Shown one piece after another: positions 47,379 through 56,857 of a stretch of 64,000 nt of DNA. The translations under genes and the position numbers were made by a program. The notes under the pieces were generated by a model. That model saw only the letters and a list, made by a program, of their open reading frames with translations, was not told where the DNA came from and did not search any database. How positions within the stretch are numbered: position 1 is the stretch's first letter; the number at the start of each line of letters is the position of its first letter. The stretch covers positions 33,043 to 97,042 of the forward strand of contig NZ_CAJGZJ010000010.1 of assembly GCF_904846225.1 (NCBI RefSeq), in the 5' to 3' direction. The DNA comes from Psychrobacter immobilis (GTDB taxonomy: Bacteria > Pseudomonadota > Gammaproteobacteria > Pseudomonadales > Moraxellaceae).

Positions 47379-47703
47379 ATGCTTATTAATATTGATAGTT
47401 ACGCTTAAATAGCTTGAGCCGCTGTAACTACCTGGTAGCAACTTATAAAATAGTGAAGAAGCCGATACTCATTTATCTTCATGCTAATGACCAATAAGTA
47501 ACAGGCACGCTGTTTTGTAATTGATTGGTCAACGCCTATAAATCCCTGTAAAATAATGGATTGTGAGTTGTATAGTAAAATTACGGTTCGTACAGTAGCT
47601 AGCTACAATAATTATTTATAGAATAACCAACACAAATCTAAGTGCGTTTAGAGGTTAAATTACCATACACATGTGTAGTGTGTGCCAAGAAAGTCCTTTT
47701 TGA

Positions 47704-47724
47704 TAGATTGTATAATACAATCTA
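47704..47724. promoter_or_regulatory. Perfect 21-bp palindrome upstream of pnp
   Basis: TAGATTGTAT-A-ATACAATCTA is an exact inverted repeat with a single central base. It contains TATAAT at 47711-47716, about 210 nt before pnp. It may be an operator over a -10 box or an RNA hairpin. Confidence 0.5.
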
Positions 47725-47926
47725 CAATGAACGAATAAATACACAGAATAGTACAATGTCTATGACGGATATAGACAGATAACTAAGTAAAGATATTGAG
47801 CGCAATTGATAGATTTTTTAATAAGAAATTTAGCAATTAGCCGTTTTGTACAAAGAATTTTAATGACAGATATCAGCTTTTCATGACGCTGGTATTACTT
47901 TAGTCAGTCAACATTAGGAATATTAT

Positions 47927-50029
47927 ATGACAATGTTCAACACTATTAAGCGTGAATTCCAGTATGGCAACCAACAGGTTGTTATTGAAACTGGTCGCAT
48001 TGCACGTCAAGCAAACTCAATTTTAGTTCATATGGGCGGCGTGACGGTGCTAGTAGCAGCCGTTGTAAAGTCTGATGCTAAAGAAGGCCAAAACTTCTTT
48101 CCACTCACTGTGAACTATCAAGAAAAAATGTATGCAGCAGGTAAAATTCCTGGTGCCTATGGCAAACGTGAAGGCCGTGCGAGCGAATTTGAAACATTAA
48201 CGTCACGCTTGATTGACCGTCCGATTCGTCCGCTATTTCCTGAAGGATATGTGAACGAGATCCAAATTACTGCCACCGTTGTTTCATCAGATAAGACTCA
48301 GTCTGCAGATATCGCTGCACTGATCGGTGCCTCAGCTGCCTTGGCAATCTCTGACGCGCCATTCAATGGTCCTGTTGCTGCTGCCCGTGTTGGTTTCATT
48401 AACGGTGAGTATGTACTTAACCCAACGATTGAACAGCTCAAAGAAAGTGATCTTGATTTAGTCGTTGCTGGTACCAAATCTGCGGTATTAATGGTTGAAT
48501 CTGAAGCGGCAGAGCTTTCAGAAGATCAGATGCTAGGTGCGGTATTATATGGCCATCAGCAACAACAAATTGTCATCGATAACATTGCTTCAATGGCAGA
48601 AGAGATTGGTACGGCTAAGCAGCAGTACACTGCACCTGTACGTGATCAGGCGTTAGAGACCAGCATGAAAGCGCAGTTCGGCGAGCAAGTGGCTGATGCG
48701 TACACCATTACTGATAAGCAAGCACGTTACACGAAGCTTGATGAGATTAAGCAATCGATTATCGATGCGCTGGCTGGTGATGCTGAATCAGAAAACTATG
48801 CTGATACCGTATCTGAGCTTAAAGAAATCTACAACGACCTTAAGTATCGTACGGTTCGTGACAATATTTTGTCAGGTAAGCCACGTATTGATGGTCGCGA
48901 TCTTGAGACCGTTCGTGCCCTTGATGTACAAGTTGGTGTGTTGCCATATACGCATGGTTCAGCGTTATTTACTCGCGGTGAGACGCAAGCATTGGTTACG
49001 ACTACGCTTGGTAACAGCCGTGACGTCAATATGATTGACTCGCTAGGTGGTACGATTCGTGATCATTTCATGCTGCATTATAATTTCCCGCATTTCTCTG
49101 TTGGTGAAACCGGTCGTGAAGGTATTCCAAAACGTCGTGAAATTGGCCATGGTCGCCTAGCGCGCCGCGGTGTACAAGCGATGTTGCCAGATAGCGAACG
49201 CTTCCCGTATGTTATCCGTGTGGTATCAGAGATTACTGAATCAAATGGCTCGTCTTCTATGGCGTCTGTTTGTGGTGCAAGTTTGGCATTGATGGATGCT
49301 GGCGTACCAATTAAAGCACCAGTTGCTGGTATCGCGATGGGTCTGGTTAAAGAAGGCGAGCGTTTCGCTGTTTTATCAGACATCTTAGGTGATGAAGATC
49401 ATCTTGGCGATATGGACTTTAAAGTGGCTGGCTCTAAAGACGGTATCACAGCGCTTCAGATGGATATCAAAATCGAAGGAATTACGCCTGATATCATGGA
49501 GCAAGCGCTTAAGCAAGCTCATGCTGGTCGTATCCATATCCTAGACGCGATGAACCAAGTATTGCCAGAAAGCCGTACTGAAATCAATGCTCACGCCCCT
49601 AACTATGCGGTTATCGAAATCAACCCAGATAAGATTCGCGACGTAATCGGTAAAGGCGGCGCGATGATTCGTCAGCTAACCGAAGAAACGGGTGCGGTTA
49701 TCGATATCGATGACGGTGGCACGATTCGTATCTTTGGTGAAAACAAAGCGGCAACCAAAGCAGCTATCGGTAGAATCGAAGCGTTAACTGCTGAAGTTGA
49801 AGTCGGCAAAACTTATGAAGGTACGGTTGCTCGTATCGTTGACTTCGGCGCTTTTGTGAACGTTTTACCGAACACTGATGGTTTGGTTCATATCTCACAA
49901 ATCGCAGAAGAGCGCGTAGAAAACGTATCAGACTATTTAAAAGAAGGTCAGATCGTTAAAGTCTTCGTTCAAGACGTCGATAACCGTGGTCGCATTAAAC
50001 TGACGATGAAAGGTATCGAGCAAAACTAA
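47927..50029 (+). CDS. pnp: Polynucleotide phosphorylase
   Basis: PNPase is a 3'-5' phosphorolytic exoribonuclease and degradosome component that is important in the cold. The 700-residue protein has two RNase PH domains (the first starts [17 protein letters not shown]; the second contains [12 protein letters not shown] and a [20 protein letters not shown] active-site block). A KH domain ([22 protein letters not shown]) and a C-terminal S1 domain ([31 protein letters not shown]) follow. AGGAAT lies ahead of the first ATG. A strong terminator ends the gene. Confidence 0.96.
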   Translation: MTMFNTIKREFQYGNQQVVIETGRIARQANSILVHMGGVTVLVAAVVKSDAKEGQNFFPLTVNYQEKMYAAGKIPGAYGKREGRASEFETLTSRLIDRPIRPLFPEGYVNEIQITATVVSSDKTQSADIAALIGASAALAISDAPFNGPVAAARVGFINGEYVLNPTIEQLKESDLDLVVAGTKSAVLMVESEAAELSEDQMLGAVLYGHQQQQIVIDNIASMAEEIGTAKQQYTAPVRDQALETSMKAQFGEQVADAYTITDKQARYTKLDEIKQSIIDALAGDAESENYADTVSELKEIYNDLKYRTVRDNILSGKPRIDGRDLETVRALDVQVGVLPYTHGSALFTRGETQALVTTTLGNSRDVNMIDSLGGTIRDHFMLHYNFPHFSVGETGREGIPKRREIGHGRLARRGVQAMLPDSERFPYVIRVVSEITESNGSSSMASVCGASLALMDAGVPIKAPVAGIAMGLVKEGERFAVLSDILGDEDHLGDMDFKVAGSKDGITALQMDIKIEGITPDIMEQALKQAHAGRIHILDAMNQVLPESRTEINAHAPNYAVIEINPDKIRDVIGKGGAMIRQLTEETGAVIDIDDGGTIRIFGENKAATKAAIGRIEALTAEVEVGKTYEGTVARIVDFGAFVNVLPNTDGLVHISQIAEERVENVSDYLKEGQIVKVFVQDVDNRGRIKLTMKGIEQN

Positions 50030-50072
50030 TTTTTGACAATTGGTTTGTTCTAGTTATTTAGTTTAGCTATTT

Positions 50073-50121
50073 AAAAACCGTTTTGAGAGGCTTGTAATGA
50101 GTACTCAAGGCGGTTTTTTTA
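50073..50121 (+). terminator. Terminator after pnp
   Basis: AAAAACCG plus TTTTGAG pair with CTCAAGG plus CGGTTTTT, giving a long stem with a small interior bulge and a run of T. Confidence 0.85.
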
Positions 50122-50160
50122 TGGGCGGAAAAAAGAGCGCTGAAATTCGCAATGAGTTTA

Positions 50161-50305
50161 TATAGTCAAAAAATGATAAAAGCGCGACAGTATTGCTAGA
50201 ATGAATTTTTCGAAGCCTCTGTCTGTAACGGCACAGCAAGTGAGAAAAATTTATATCAGTAGTATCTGACGATTGATGTATCGATTTAACTTTTCACAGA
50301 CTATA
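50161..50305 (-). repeat. Palindromic interspersed element, copy 6
   Basis: This is a 145-bp copy with ends TATAGTCAAAAA and CACAGACTATA. The core is slightly changed (GCCTCTGTCTGTAACGGCAC). The arms pair less well than in the other copies. Its right end overlaps the last two codons of the macro-domain-like gene and supplies the stop codon (TAG on the minus strand). Confidence 0.82.
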
Positions 50306-50867
50306 TGTTGATATCTTTAGGAAGATGGATATCGATACGAAGCTTTGGCAAATCCTGTAGCCGCTGGGTCAATAAGGGTAAAGTATCCGCATACCAATCC
50401 AAAGGAGCTGGCTTTTCAGTATCAAGTGCACCAATTGCATAATCTCGCGCATTATTAAAGACAAGAGGGCGGGCAAGTAACGCGATCCTACGAATACCTT
50501 GATAGTGAATGAGAGCGAAAAGCTGCTGTTGCAAATCTATTAAAGCAATATTAAGCCAGCGTAATCGTAGTGGATGATAAGGGTGAGCTGATACCACAAG
50601 ATTGGCGATATGACTTGGCTGGTTACTATTGCTACTGATGCCAAGTCCAGCTTGTTCAAGTGAGCGTTTATGCAGCAAACAACTACCCACATTGAGACTG
50701 CCATCACGGCAAGCACGATAGTAAGATTGGTAATTATCAGGAAATAAGGTCTTAGCACGTATAAGCACAGGATCTAAAAGAACTCCTGCCGTATTGACTG
50801 GTAAAATAAGCAGCTGCGCACGACTATTTAAAATAGGGGCATGTGTTAGTTGTAAAATAGCCATCAC
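50301..50867 (-). CDS. Diverged macro-domain-like protein
   Basis: I recognise this 188-residue protein only distantly. Its first half reads LLILPVNTAGVLLDPVLIRAKTLFPDNYQSYYRACRDGSL. This follows the macro-domain pattern of the DarG/Appr-1''-P type (hydrophobic strand, VNT.GV, K..FP.NY..Y..AC..G), with Asn25 in the ADP-ribose-binding position. The second glycine-rich loop of active macro domains (near residue 125-140) is not obvious, so catalysis or binding is uncertain. No DarT-like ADP-ribosyltransferase is nearby. Its C-terminus and stop codon overlap element copy 6, so the last residues may be element-derived. Confidence 0.55.
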   Translation of the reverse strand: MMAILQLTHAPILNSRAQLLILPVNTAGVLLDPVLIRAKTLFPDNYQSYYRACRDGSLNVGSCLLHKRSLEQAGLGISSNSNQPSHIANLVVSAHPYHPLRLRWLNIALIDLQQQLFALIHYQGIRRIALLARPLVFNNARDYAIGALDTEKPAPLDWYADTLPLLTQRLQDLPKLRIDIHLPKDINI

Positions 50868-50893
50868 CAGCCCCTTTATAAAAAATTATATGA

Positions 50894-51433
50894 TTACTCT
50901 ACAGAATTCTGCTGAGTGTTATTCGCTTCTAGCTCAGCAATTTGTTGTTCAAGTAGGGCAATCTGTTTTGCTTTCATTTCAGTCAACTGTTTATTCATAG
51001 CCAGTTGTTCAGCAGCCAATTTTTCTTGCTCAGCCAAGCGTTGACGCTCATCTTCTAAACGATCAATCTCTTCTTTGGCGAGACTGTCTGTTTCTGGTAA
51101 GGGAGCGTTTAAGACAGTATCGGGGTCAAGTATCTGATTATTTGAAGTGTCAGAAGAGATGGTGCTTTCATTTGGCGTACTTTCATTTGACGTCGTATCA
51201 TTTGTCATATTCTCTAACGGCATAGAATCAGAGGTTGCTACATCGGTTTGTGCCGTGATCGATGGTGAGGTTTTGATAGGAAGGGTATCAGTATCAGGCG
51301 AGATACTTTTCCAGATTAAGTAACCAATCAATAGCGCTGCCAATAAAGCGATTAGCCACCATTTTTGATGAAATTTAGCAGAAGTTTTTTCTGATAATTC
51401 AGTAGCTAGAGGCCGCACTTTTTTACGATTCAT
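50894..51433 (-). CDS. Single-pass membrane protein with a coiled coil, function unknown
   Basis: This 179-residue protein has a basic cytoplasmic N-terminus (about 1-24), one membrane helix (WWLIALLAALLIGYLIW, about 25-41) and a Ser/Thr/Asn/Asp-rich linker (about 45-115). A Glu/Gln/Lys-rich coiled coil (about 118-172) follows. The topology suggests an anchored periplasmic coiled coil. I recognise no family. It lies 26 nt upstream of the macro-domain-like gene on the same strand. Confidence 0.6.
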   Translation of the reverse strand: MNRKKVRPLATELSEKTSAKFHQKWWLIALLAALLIGYLIWKSISPDTDTLPIKTSPSITAQTDVATSDSMPLENMTNDTTSNESTPNESTISSDTSNNQILDPDTVLNAPLPETDSLAKEEIDRLEDERQRLAEQEKLAAEQLAMNKQLTEMKAKQIALLEQQIAELEANNTQQNSVE

Positions 51434-51490
51434 ACGAAAGTCAATTTATGGCAAAAATGTAAGTAGACATACTATAACAAACTCAAAATA

Positions 51491-51520
51491 AAAAGCCTAT
51501 CTATTGTATAGATAGGCTTT
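51491..51520 (-). terminator. Terminator after the prlC-yheV pair
   Basis: AAAGCCTATCTAT and ATAGATAGGCTTTT form a 13-bp stem with a 3-nt loop. On the minus strand the following sequence is TTTTTATTTTG. Confidence 0.88.
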
Positions 51521-51575
51521 AAGTACTATTAAATGACAACGCCGTTAATGAAATTTTGAATATTGCTACTAAATT

Positions 51576-51833
51576 TTAGGATTTAAATTTGACCGTACCA
51601 CTGGTGCCAGTCACCATCGCATCACGTGCCAGCTGATCTTCAAGATGGTTTTTGGCGCTGATAGCATCAGGGTCAGGACGATGCTCTGTATGATCACACT
51701 GAGTGCATTCGATATATTCATCAGGCACTGGTGTGACGATATTCACTTGCACTATCGCATCCATCGTCTGACATTTAGGACAACGAACGCCTGCCAAAAA
51801 CTGACGCTTGGGGCGTGACGACTGATACCGCAT
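51576..51833 (-). CDS. YheV-like putative zinc ribbon protein
   Basis: This 85-residue protein has a zinc-ribbon pattern, CPKC (residues 18-21) and CTQC (about 43-46), within RFLAG-like KRQFLAGVRCPKCQTMDAIV. That matches the DUF2387/YheV family. Function is unknown. Its ATG directly follows the prlC stop (TAAATG), so it is translationally coupled to prlC; I recall this linkage from other gammaproteobacteria. Confidence 0.8.
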   Translation of the reverse strand: MRYQSSRPKRQFLAGVRCPKCQTMDAIVQVNIVTPVPDEYIECTQCDHTEHRPDPDAISAKNHLEDQLARDAMVTGTSGTVKFKS

Positions 51834-54023
51834 TTAAATCACCTCATGAGTCGTTTGCGCATTTGCGGCATTGCTATTTTTAGCGTTAGCAAAACCGTTG
51901 TGACGCAATAGAGCATCGATACTGGCACTACGACCCCGGAAGTTCTCAAAATTGGTCTTGGCTGGGAAACTCCCGCCAACGGAGAGGATAGTGTCACGGA
52001 ACGCTTTGCCCGTTGCTGGGTTAAAAATGCCATCTTCTTCGAACTTACTAAAGGCATCAGCAGAAAGTAGCTCTGCCCATTTATAGGAATAATAACCTGC
52101 GGCATAGCCACCGGCAAAGATATGGCTAAACCCATTGGCAAAACGGTTATAGTCAGGCGTCTGCATAATGGCGATATCGCTGCGCACTGAATTTAGTGTC
52201 GCTAAAATGCCTTGGTAATCAAGCGCTGGCGTATGCGCGTGAATCAACAAATCAAAAAGAGCAAACTCGATTTGACGCAGCGTTTGTAATCCGCTTTGGA
52301 AGTTTTTAACCGCTAATAACGCGTCCAGCTTGTCTTTGGGTAACGCATCACCTGTCTCGACATGACTGCTGATAAGCGCAATACCCTCAGCATCCCATGC
52401 CCAGTTTTCCATAAACTGACTGGGTAACTCGACGGCATCCCATTCCACACCATTGACACCAGCGACATCACCAACGCTCACTTGCGTTAATAAATGATGT
52501 AGACCATGACCGAACTCATGGAACAAGGTCAGTACCTCATCATGCGTCAATAAACTTGGTTTACCATCAAGTGCTGGCGTGAAGTTGCCAACCATAAAGC
52601 AAACAGGCAGCTGTTGATGGTCTTGCTCTTCATAAATATAACGAGATTGAAAACCACTCATCCATGCGCCGCCACGCTTACCACTACGGGCAAATAAGTC
52701 AAAGTAAAAACCGCCAAGCAAGTTGTCGTCAGCATCAAATAATTCATAAAAGCTTGCATCGTCATGCCAGCGCGATACCGCTTGAATATCTGCACTTTCA
52801 CTGTTCTGCGGTTTCGCCTTGATACCGTATAGACGTTCTACAATTGCAAATAAGCCACTGACGACTTTTGGTAAGGGGAAGTAGGGACGAATCTCTTCTT
52901 GCGACAAGCTAAATTCACTTTGTTTTACTTTTTCAGCGATATAAGCGCTATCCCATGGCTGCAATTCATCAATGCCATAATCGTTTGCAACCTTTTGCAG
53001 TTGGGCTAAATCTTGTTCGGCCGCCGGAGTCGCTTGTACTGCCAAATCACGTAAGAACGTTTCAACTTCCATTACGCTGTCTGCCATTTTGGTCGATAAC
53101 GAGACTTCTGCATAATTGGCAAACCCTAATAGCTTGGCTTTTTGTTCACGTAATTGCAGGATTTGACTCATGATATCGGCGTTGTTCAGTGACTCACCTT
53201 TGCTATTGGTATGTTCATCAAATTCTGAGGCACGGGTGACATAAGCGCGGTACAGTGTCTCACGCAAGCTGCGATCATTAGCGTGGGTCATAACAGCCAA
53301 GTAAACAGGAATGTTCAAATTCGCGACATAGTAAGGCGTCGGTAAGGCATCAATTGCTTGTTGCGTGAGTACGCCGCTGGCAAGCGCGTGTGCTTTGTAT
53401 TGTTCGCCTGCATCTGCCAGTAGAGCGAGACCGCTATCTGTCAAACCTGCCAACTGCTGCTCATGAACTGGTAGGGCATAGGCTTGAGTGGCATCCAAAA
53501 CATGATCAGAAAAAGTGGCTGATAAAGTTGAGAGTTCACTTTGAATCGCCGCAAATTTTTCTTGCTCAGTTTTAGGTAACGCCACCCCTGATAATTCAAA
53601 ACTCCGTAGTGCCAGCTCAATTGCACGGGCACGTGCAGGGTCAAGGGCGTCAAAAAACGTTTTATCCTCAACGATAGCTTGATAACGGCTAAATAGCAGC
53701 TGATGCTGTCCCACACGCGTGCCATAAGCAGAGAGCTTAGGCAGCAGTTCATGGTGTACATGGCGAGTCTTATCGTCACTCATCACGCTATTTAAGTGCG
53801 ACAAAATACCCCAGCTGCGATCCAATGCTACATTAAGATGATCAAAGGCCATCACATCGGCTAAGGCTTGTTTGGCACTAATATCAATATTATCGCCGCC
53901 GTCTGTCATTTTATCTAGAAATAGATTGGCGTCATCGATAGCGTTGATAACTTTGTTTTGCAAGGCGCTTGGCGTAGCATGAGCAAAGTCAACAAGGTGT
54001 AAATCTGGAGAAATAGAGGTCAT
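51834..54023 (-). CDS. prlC: Oligopeptidase A
   Basis: PrlC is a cytoplasmic M3 metallopeptidase that degrades short peptides, including cleaved signal peptides. The 729-residue protein has the zinc site LFHEFGHGLHHLLT (HEFGH) with the downstream glutamate in VEWDAVELPSQFMENW, characteristic of M3 peptidases. Upstream, FYFDLFARSGKRGGAWM is conserved. The C-terminus is about 45 residues longer than E. coli PrlC (680). It is co-transcribed with the YheV-like gene. Confidence 0.94.
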   Translation of the reverse strand: MTSISPDLHLVDFAHATPSALQNKVINAIDDANLFLDKMTDGGDNIDISAKQALADVMAFDHLNVALDRSWGILSHLNSVMSDDKTRHVHHELLPKLSAYGTRVGQHQLLFSRYQAIVEDKTFFDALDPARARAIELALRSFELSGVALPKTEQEKFAAIQSELSTLSATFSDHVLDATQAYALPVHEQQLAGLTDSGLALLADAGEQYKAHALASGVLTQQAIDALPTPYYVANLNIPVYLAVMTHANDRSLRETLYRAYVTRASEFDEHTNSKGESLNNADIMSQILQLREQKAKLLGFANYAEVSLSTKMADSVMEVETFLRDLAVQATPAAEQDLAQLQKVANDYGIDELQPWDSAYIAEKVKQSEFSLSQEEIRPYFPLPKVVSGLFAIVERLYGIKAKPQNSESADIQAVSRWHDDASFYELFDADDNLLGGFYFDLFARSGKRGGAWMSGFQSRYIYEEQDHQQLPVCFMVGNFTPALDGKPSLLTHDEVLTLFHEFGHGLHHLLTQVSVGDVAGVNGVEWDAVELPSQFMENWAWDAEGIALISSHVETGDALPKDKLDALLAVKNFQSGLQTLRQIEFALFDLLIHAHTPALDYQGILATLNSVRSDIAIMQTPDYNRFANGFSHIFAGGYAAGYYSYKWAELLSADAFSKFEEDGIFNPATGKAFRDTILSVGGSFPAKTNFENFRGRSASIDALLRHNGFANAKNSNAANAQTTHEVI

Positions 54024-54065
54024 AAAGGTATCCGCTTGTCATGAATGAATAGATTATTATTGAGT

Positions 54066-54210
54066 AGAGTGGTAGTGGATTTATCTTAAAGCCGATACAG
54101 TGCGACAGCGAATGCATATTTTTAGAATAATAGGTTCACAGTCTCTGTGTTATTAGCAAGCAAAATTGATACTAGTCGCACTGTGCTTGTTTTATAGTGG
54201 ATCGACTATA
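54066..54210 (+). repeat. Degenerate palindromic element, copy 7
   Basis: The right half from GCAAAATTGATACTAGTCGC to TTTTATAGTGGATCGACTATA matches copy 1. ACAGTGCGAC (54097-54106) and GTCGCACTGT (54175-54184) form a perfect inverted repeat. The core is largely lost and the left end is approximate. Confidence 0.6.
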
Positions 54211-54584
54211 GCGCATTATCTGGTCGCTTACTGTTTTGTATATAGGATATATAAAAGATGGGTTCATTTGATAAAAATACAACCTACGTGGTTACAATCT
54301 CAGAATAGAGGCATTATGGCATCGATAAAAAATCGCTCCAAAACAAATCAGTTTGTTTTCTAACAATATAGAGTGCTCTACTTACAAACCGCTATCATTT
54401 GCTTGCAAATTAACCCTACAGCGTGTCAAGTTCAGCTGTTAGCATCAGTGTAATGGAGTGTGAATATCAACTACTTATAATCTAACGTTCATTAGTGCTA
54501 AAAACGAAAAATATCTAAAAATGAAGAACATAGCAGTGGTTAAACAATCTGATTAATGTATATAAGCAAGTGCATGTAAAAAAC

Positions 54585-54616
54585 GACAATGTATATAAAA
54601 GACAATGTATATAAAA
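54585..54616 (+). repeat. 16-bp tandem repeat in the Balon-like leader
   Basis: GACAATGTATATAAAA is repeated exactly twice in tandem. A third TGTATATAA lies at about 54558. The repeats are 44-75 nt before the ATG, where they could affect the promoter or mRNA leader. Confidence 0.75.
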
Positions 54617-54660
54617 AACCACAACGATAAAATAAATGATAAAAAAACAAGGAGCAGTAT

Positions 54661-55773
54661 ATGAAAGCGACTCTCAAAAGTTTACGTCAAACCAAAGCCA
54701 ACCCAGCAGTCAGTATTTTCGTTAAGACGCATCGCGCCCATCCCGCTAACGATCAAGACCCAATTGCCCTAAAAAACCAATTAAAAGTAGTCGAAGAACG
54801 GCTTACCAAAGAATATGATAAGCGTACAGCGACCACCATACTAGAAAATATCCACGCAAAAACCAATGAGTTAAATCATAATTATAACCTTGATACTCTA
54901 GCGATATTTGCCAGTACAGATGATGTACAAATCATCCGTATGCCTATTGATACCAAAGAACGCGTTGTCATCTCAAACCGTTTTGTGACCCGTGATCTAG
55001 TGCGTGATATGGCAAGTGCCGTTCATTATTACACCGTGGTACTGACTCGTGATAATGCTCGCTTGATCGAAGCTTCTAATGATCGTTTCGTTAAAGAGTT
55101 CGATAAAGACGATAGTGCGCAAAATAATATGGAAAATATCCCATTCCCTGTCGAAAACAACGGTCTTTATACGACTGGCGACGGTGGTTCGGATCGCTCA
55201 TCAAACAATGAAAGCGGTTATCTAAAAGAGTTCTTTAACCAAGTCGACAAAAGCGTTCAAGAGCTATGGGGCGAACATAAAATGCCTTTGGTTGTCGTTG
55301 GTGATGCCAAAAACATTGGCTACTATAAAGAAGTCTGTGATCGTCCAGATAACATCATTGCGACGGTATCAAATGCGACCAATTTAGAAGATGGGAGCGC
55401 GCAGCATATTATTGACAGCGTTCAAGAAGCGGTAGAGGGATATCGTACCTCGCTACATCAAGCGGCTATGGGTGAAATTGATAAAGCTCGCGGCGCAAAC
55501 ATGTTGCAGACGGATCTACAAGAAGTCTATCGTAGTGCTTTCCAAGGGGTAGGTGAAACGCTTTATGTTCGTCGCGGCTATATGCAATCAGCCACTATTG
55601 ATGAAGAGGCGCAAACGTTGAGTGTTGCAGATGATGTCACCACAGAAGGCGTTACTGATGATGCTATTGGCGAGATCATTGAGCATGTGATTCATAATGG
55701 TGGTAAAGCGGTATTTATGCCACAAGATATCATGGGTGAAGATCAACCCATTGCGCTTGTGACTCGTTATTAA
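54661..55773 (+). CDS. Balon-like (baeRF family) ribosome hibernation factor
   Basis: This 370-residue protein fits the bacterial archaeo-eukaryotic release factor-like (baeRF) family, which includes Balon of Psychrobacter urativorans. Balon binds the ribosomal A site with EF-Tu during cold or stress. Matching features are NYNLDTLAIFASTDDVQIIRMP, ERVVISNRFVTRDLVRDM and YYTVVLTRDNARLIEAS in the N-terminal domain. The middle domain contains GEIDKARGANMLQTDLQEVYRSA. The L7Ae-like C-terminal end is DAIGEIIEHVIHNGGKAVFMP...IALVTRY. No GGQ hydrolysis motif is seen, in line with hibernation rather than release. It has a strong AAGGAGCA ribosome binding site and appears monocistronic. Identity rests on recalled family features, not on a search. 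Confidence 0.78.
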   Translation: MKATLKSLRQTKANPAVSIFVKTHRAHPANDQDPIALKNQLKVVEERLTKEYDKRTATTILENIHAKTNELNHNYNLDTLAIFASTDDVQIIRMPIDTKERVVISNRFVTRDLVRDMASAVHYYTVVLTRDNARLIEASNDRFVKEFDKDDSAQNNMENIPFPVENNGLYTTGDGGSDRSSNNESGYLKEFFNQVDKSVQELWGEHKMPLVVVGDAKNIGYYKEVCDRPDNIIATVSNATNLEDGSAQHIIDSVQEAVEGYRTSLHQAAMGEIDKARGANMLQTDLQEVYRSAFQGVGETLYVRRGYMQSATIDEEAQTLSVADDVTTEGVTDDAIGEIIEHVIHNGGKAVFMPQDIMGEDQPIALVTRY

Positions 55774-55840
55774 TCACGTATGCCGTCTATTGATGACAGT
55801 CGTTGATAAATTAGCCATCAATAGAATATAGGTATAACAT

Positions 55841-55876
55841 GAGGGCATTGTTTCGATAAGAATCAATGCTCTTTTT
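55841..55876 (+). terminator. Terminator of the Balon-like gene
   Basis: GAGGGCATTG and CAATGCTC pair with one bulged G, extended by TTTC/AGAA inside, followed by TTTTT. Confidence 0.75.
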
Positions 55877-55965
55877 ACATCAACGCATTGTTATATTTTG
55901 ATTTCTTTTAATAGCAATTTTGATAAACCAGCTATATCAATTCTTATCCTATAGATACTGAGTGT

Positions 55966-56736
55966 ATGATTAATAAAATGATGACTACAACCTCTTTTGT
56001 CCTAACCAGCTATAACATTCATAAAGGCATGTCGCCGATGAATCGCCAAGTCAAAATACAGGGTATCGCTAAAGCCCTTGAAATTATTGGCTCTGATGTG
56101 CTGTGTCTGCAAGAAGTGCAAGGTCAAAACCTCAAGCGCAACATGCAATATAACGAATATCCCGACCAGTCACAGCACGAGTGGTTTGGTGAGTATCTAC
56201 AGCTGCAAAATAGCTACGGCAAAAACTCAGAATATGAAAACGGTCATCATGGCAATGCAGTACTCAGCCGCTTCCCTTTAGATCCAAAACATAACGTTAA
56301 TATCACCGTTAACAAGCTTGAGCAGCGTGGTGTCTTACATTGTGAGGTGCAGCCTCTTGGTTGGGAGAGACCTGTTGTCGTACTGTGCGCTCATCTGAAT
56401 CTATTGGAACGTGATCGTGTCAAGCAATATGAGGCCATCGCCAACTATGTGCGCAATGAGATTGATCACGATCAACCATTGATCTTGGCAGGTGATTTTA
56501 ATGATTGGAAGAAAATGTCTTGCGATAAGCTTGCGACCAGCTTGGGTATGACCGAGGCATTTAGGCACTGTCATGGCAAGCTATTACCAACGTTTCCAGC
56601 CAAGTTGCCTGTACTCAGTTTAGACCGTATTTATGTACGCAACTTAAGGGTGAAAGACGCTTGGGTACACACGGGAAAACCTTGGTCATCATTGTCCGAT
56701 CATCTGCCAATCAGTGCGGAGATTGTCCCTTTATAA
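55966..56736 (+). CDS. Endonuclease/exonuclease/phosphatase (EEP) family hydrolase
   Basis: This 256-residue EEP-fold metal-dependent hydrolase has Asn17 (LTSYNIHKGM), Glu50 (VLCLQEVQG), CAHLNLLERDR and the GDFNDW motif. It ends with SLDRIYVR and SDHLPISAEI with the catalytic histidine. The size and YNIHKG start resemble EEP proteins such as YbhP. The substrate could be nucleic acid, lipid or phosphoester and cannot be told from sequence. It begins close after the Balon-like gene but behind a terminator. Confidence 0.85.
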   Translation: MINKMMTTTSFVLTSYNIHKGMSPMNRQVKIQGIAKALEIIGSDVLCLQEVQGQNLKRNMQYNEYPDQSQHEWFGEYLQLQNSYGKNSEYENGHHGNAVLSRFPLDPKHNVNITVNKLEQRGVLHCEVQPLGWERPVVVLCAHLNLLERDRVKQYEAIANYVRNEIDHDQPLILAGDFNDWKKMSCDKLATSLGMTEAFRHCHGKLLPTFPAKLPVLSLDRIYVRNLRVKDAWVHTGKPWSSLSDHLPISAEIVPL

Positions 56737-56857
56737 TGGCGTCTTAATTCGCTATAAAATAATCCGCCACAAACGCATCATAGAAGTTTGATACCATAAG
56801 GTGTCAATTAAAAAATGGCACACAAAAATAAATGAATAAATATAAGGATATATAACC

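Larger units (their letters stand above)
47221..47926. other. 706-bp intergenic region rpsO / pnp
   Basis: This is unusually long for the rpsO-pnp junction. It has a terminator (47344-47378), then a perfect 21-bp palindrome around TATAAT at 47704-47724. No ORF or RNA gene is recognised. Confidence 0.45.
54024..54660. other. 637-bp divergent region prlC / Balon-like gene
   Basis: This holds a degenerate palindromic element (54066-54210) and a tandem repeat in the leader of the Balon-like gene (54585-54616). A 65-codon frame at 54166-54363 overlaps the element and was not accepted. Confidence 0.45.

Noticed and set aside
54166..54363. 65-codon ORF on the + strand
   Set aside because: It overlaps the degenerate palindromic element, has no ribosome binding site and an atypical composition.
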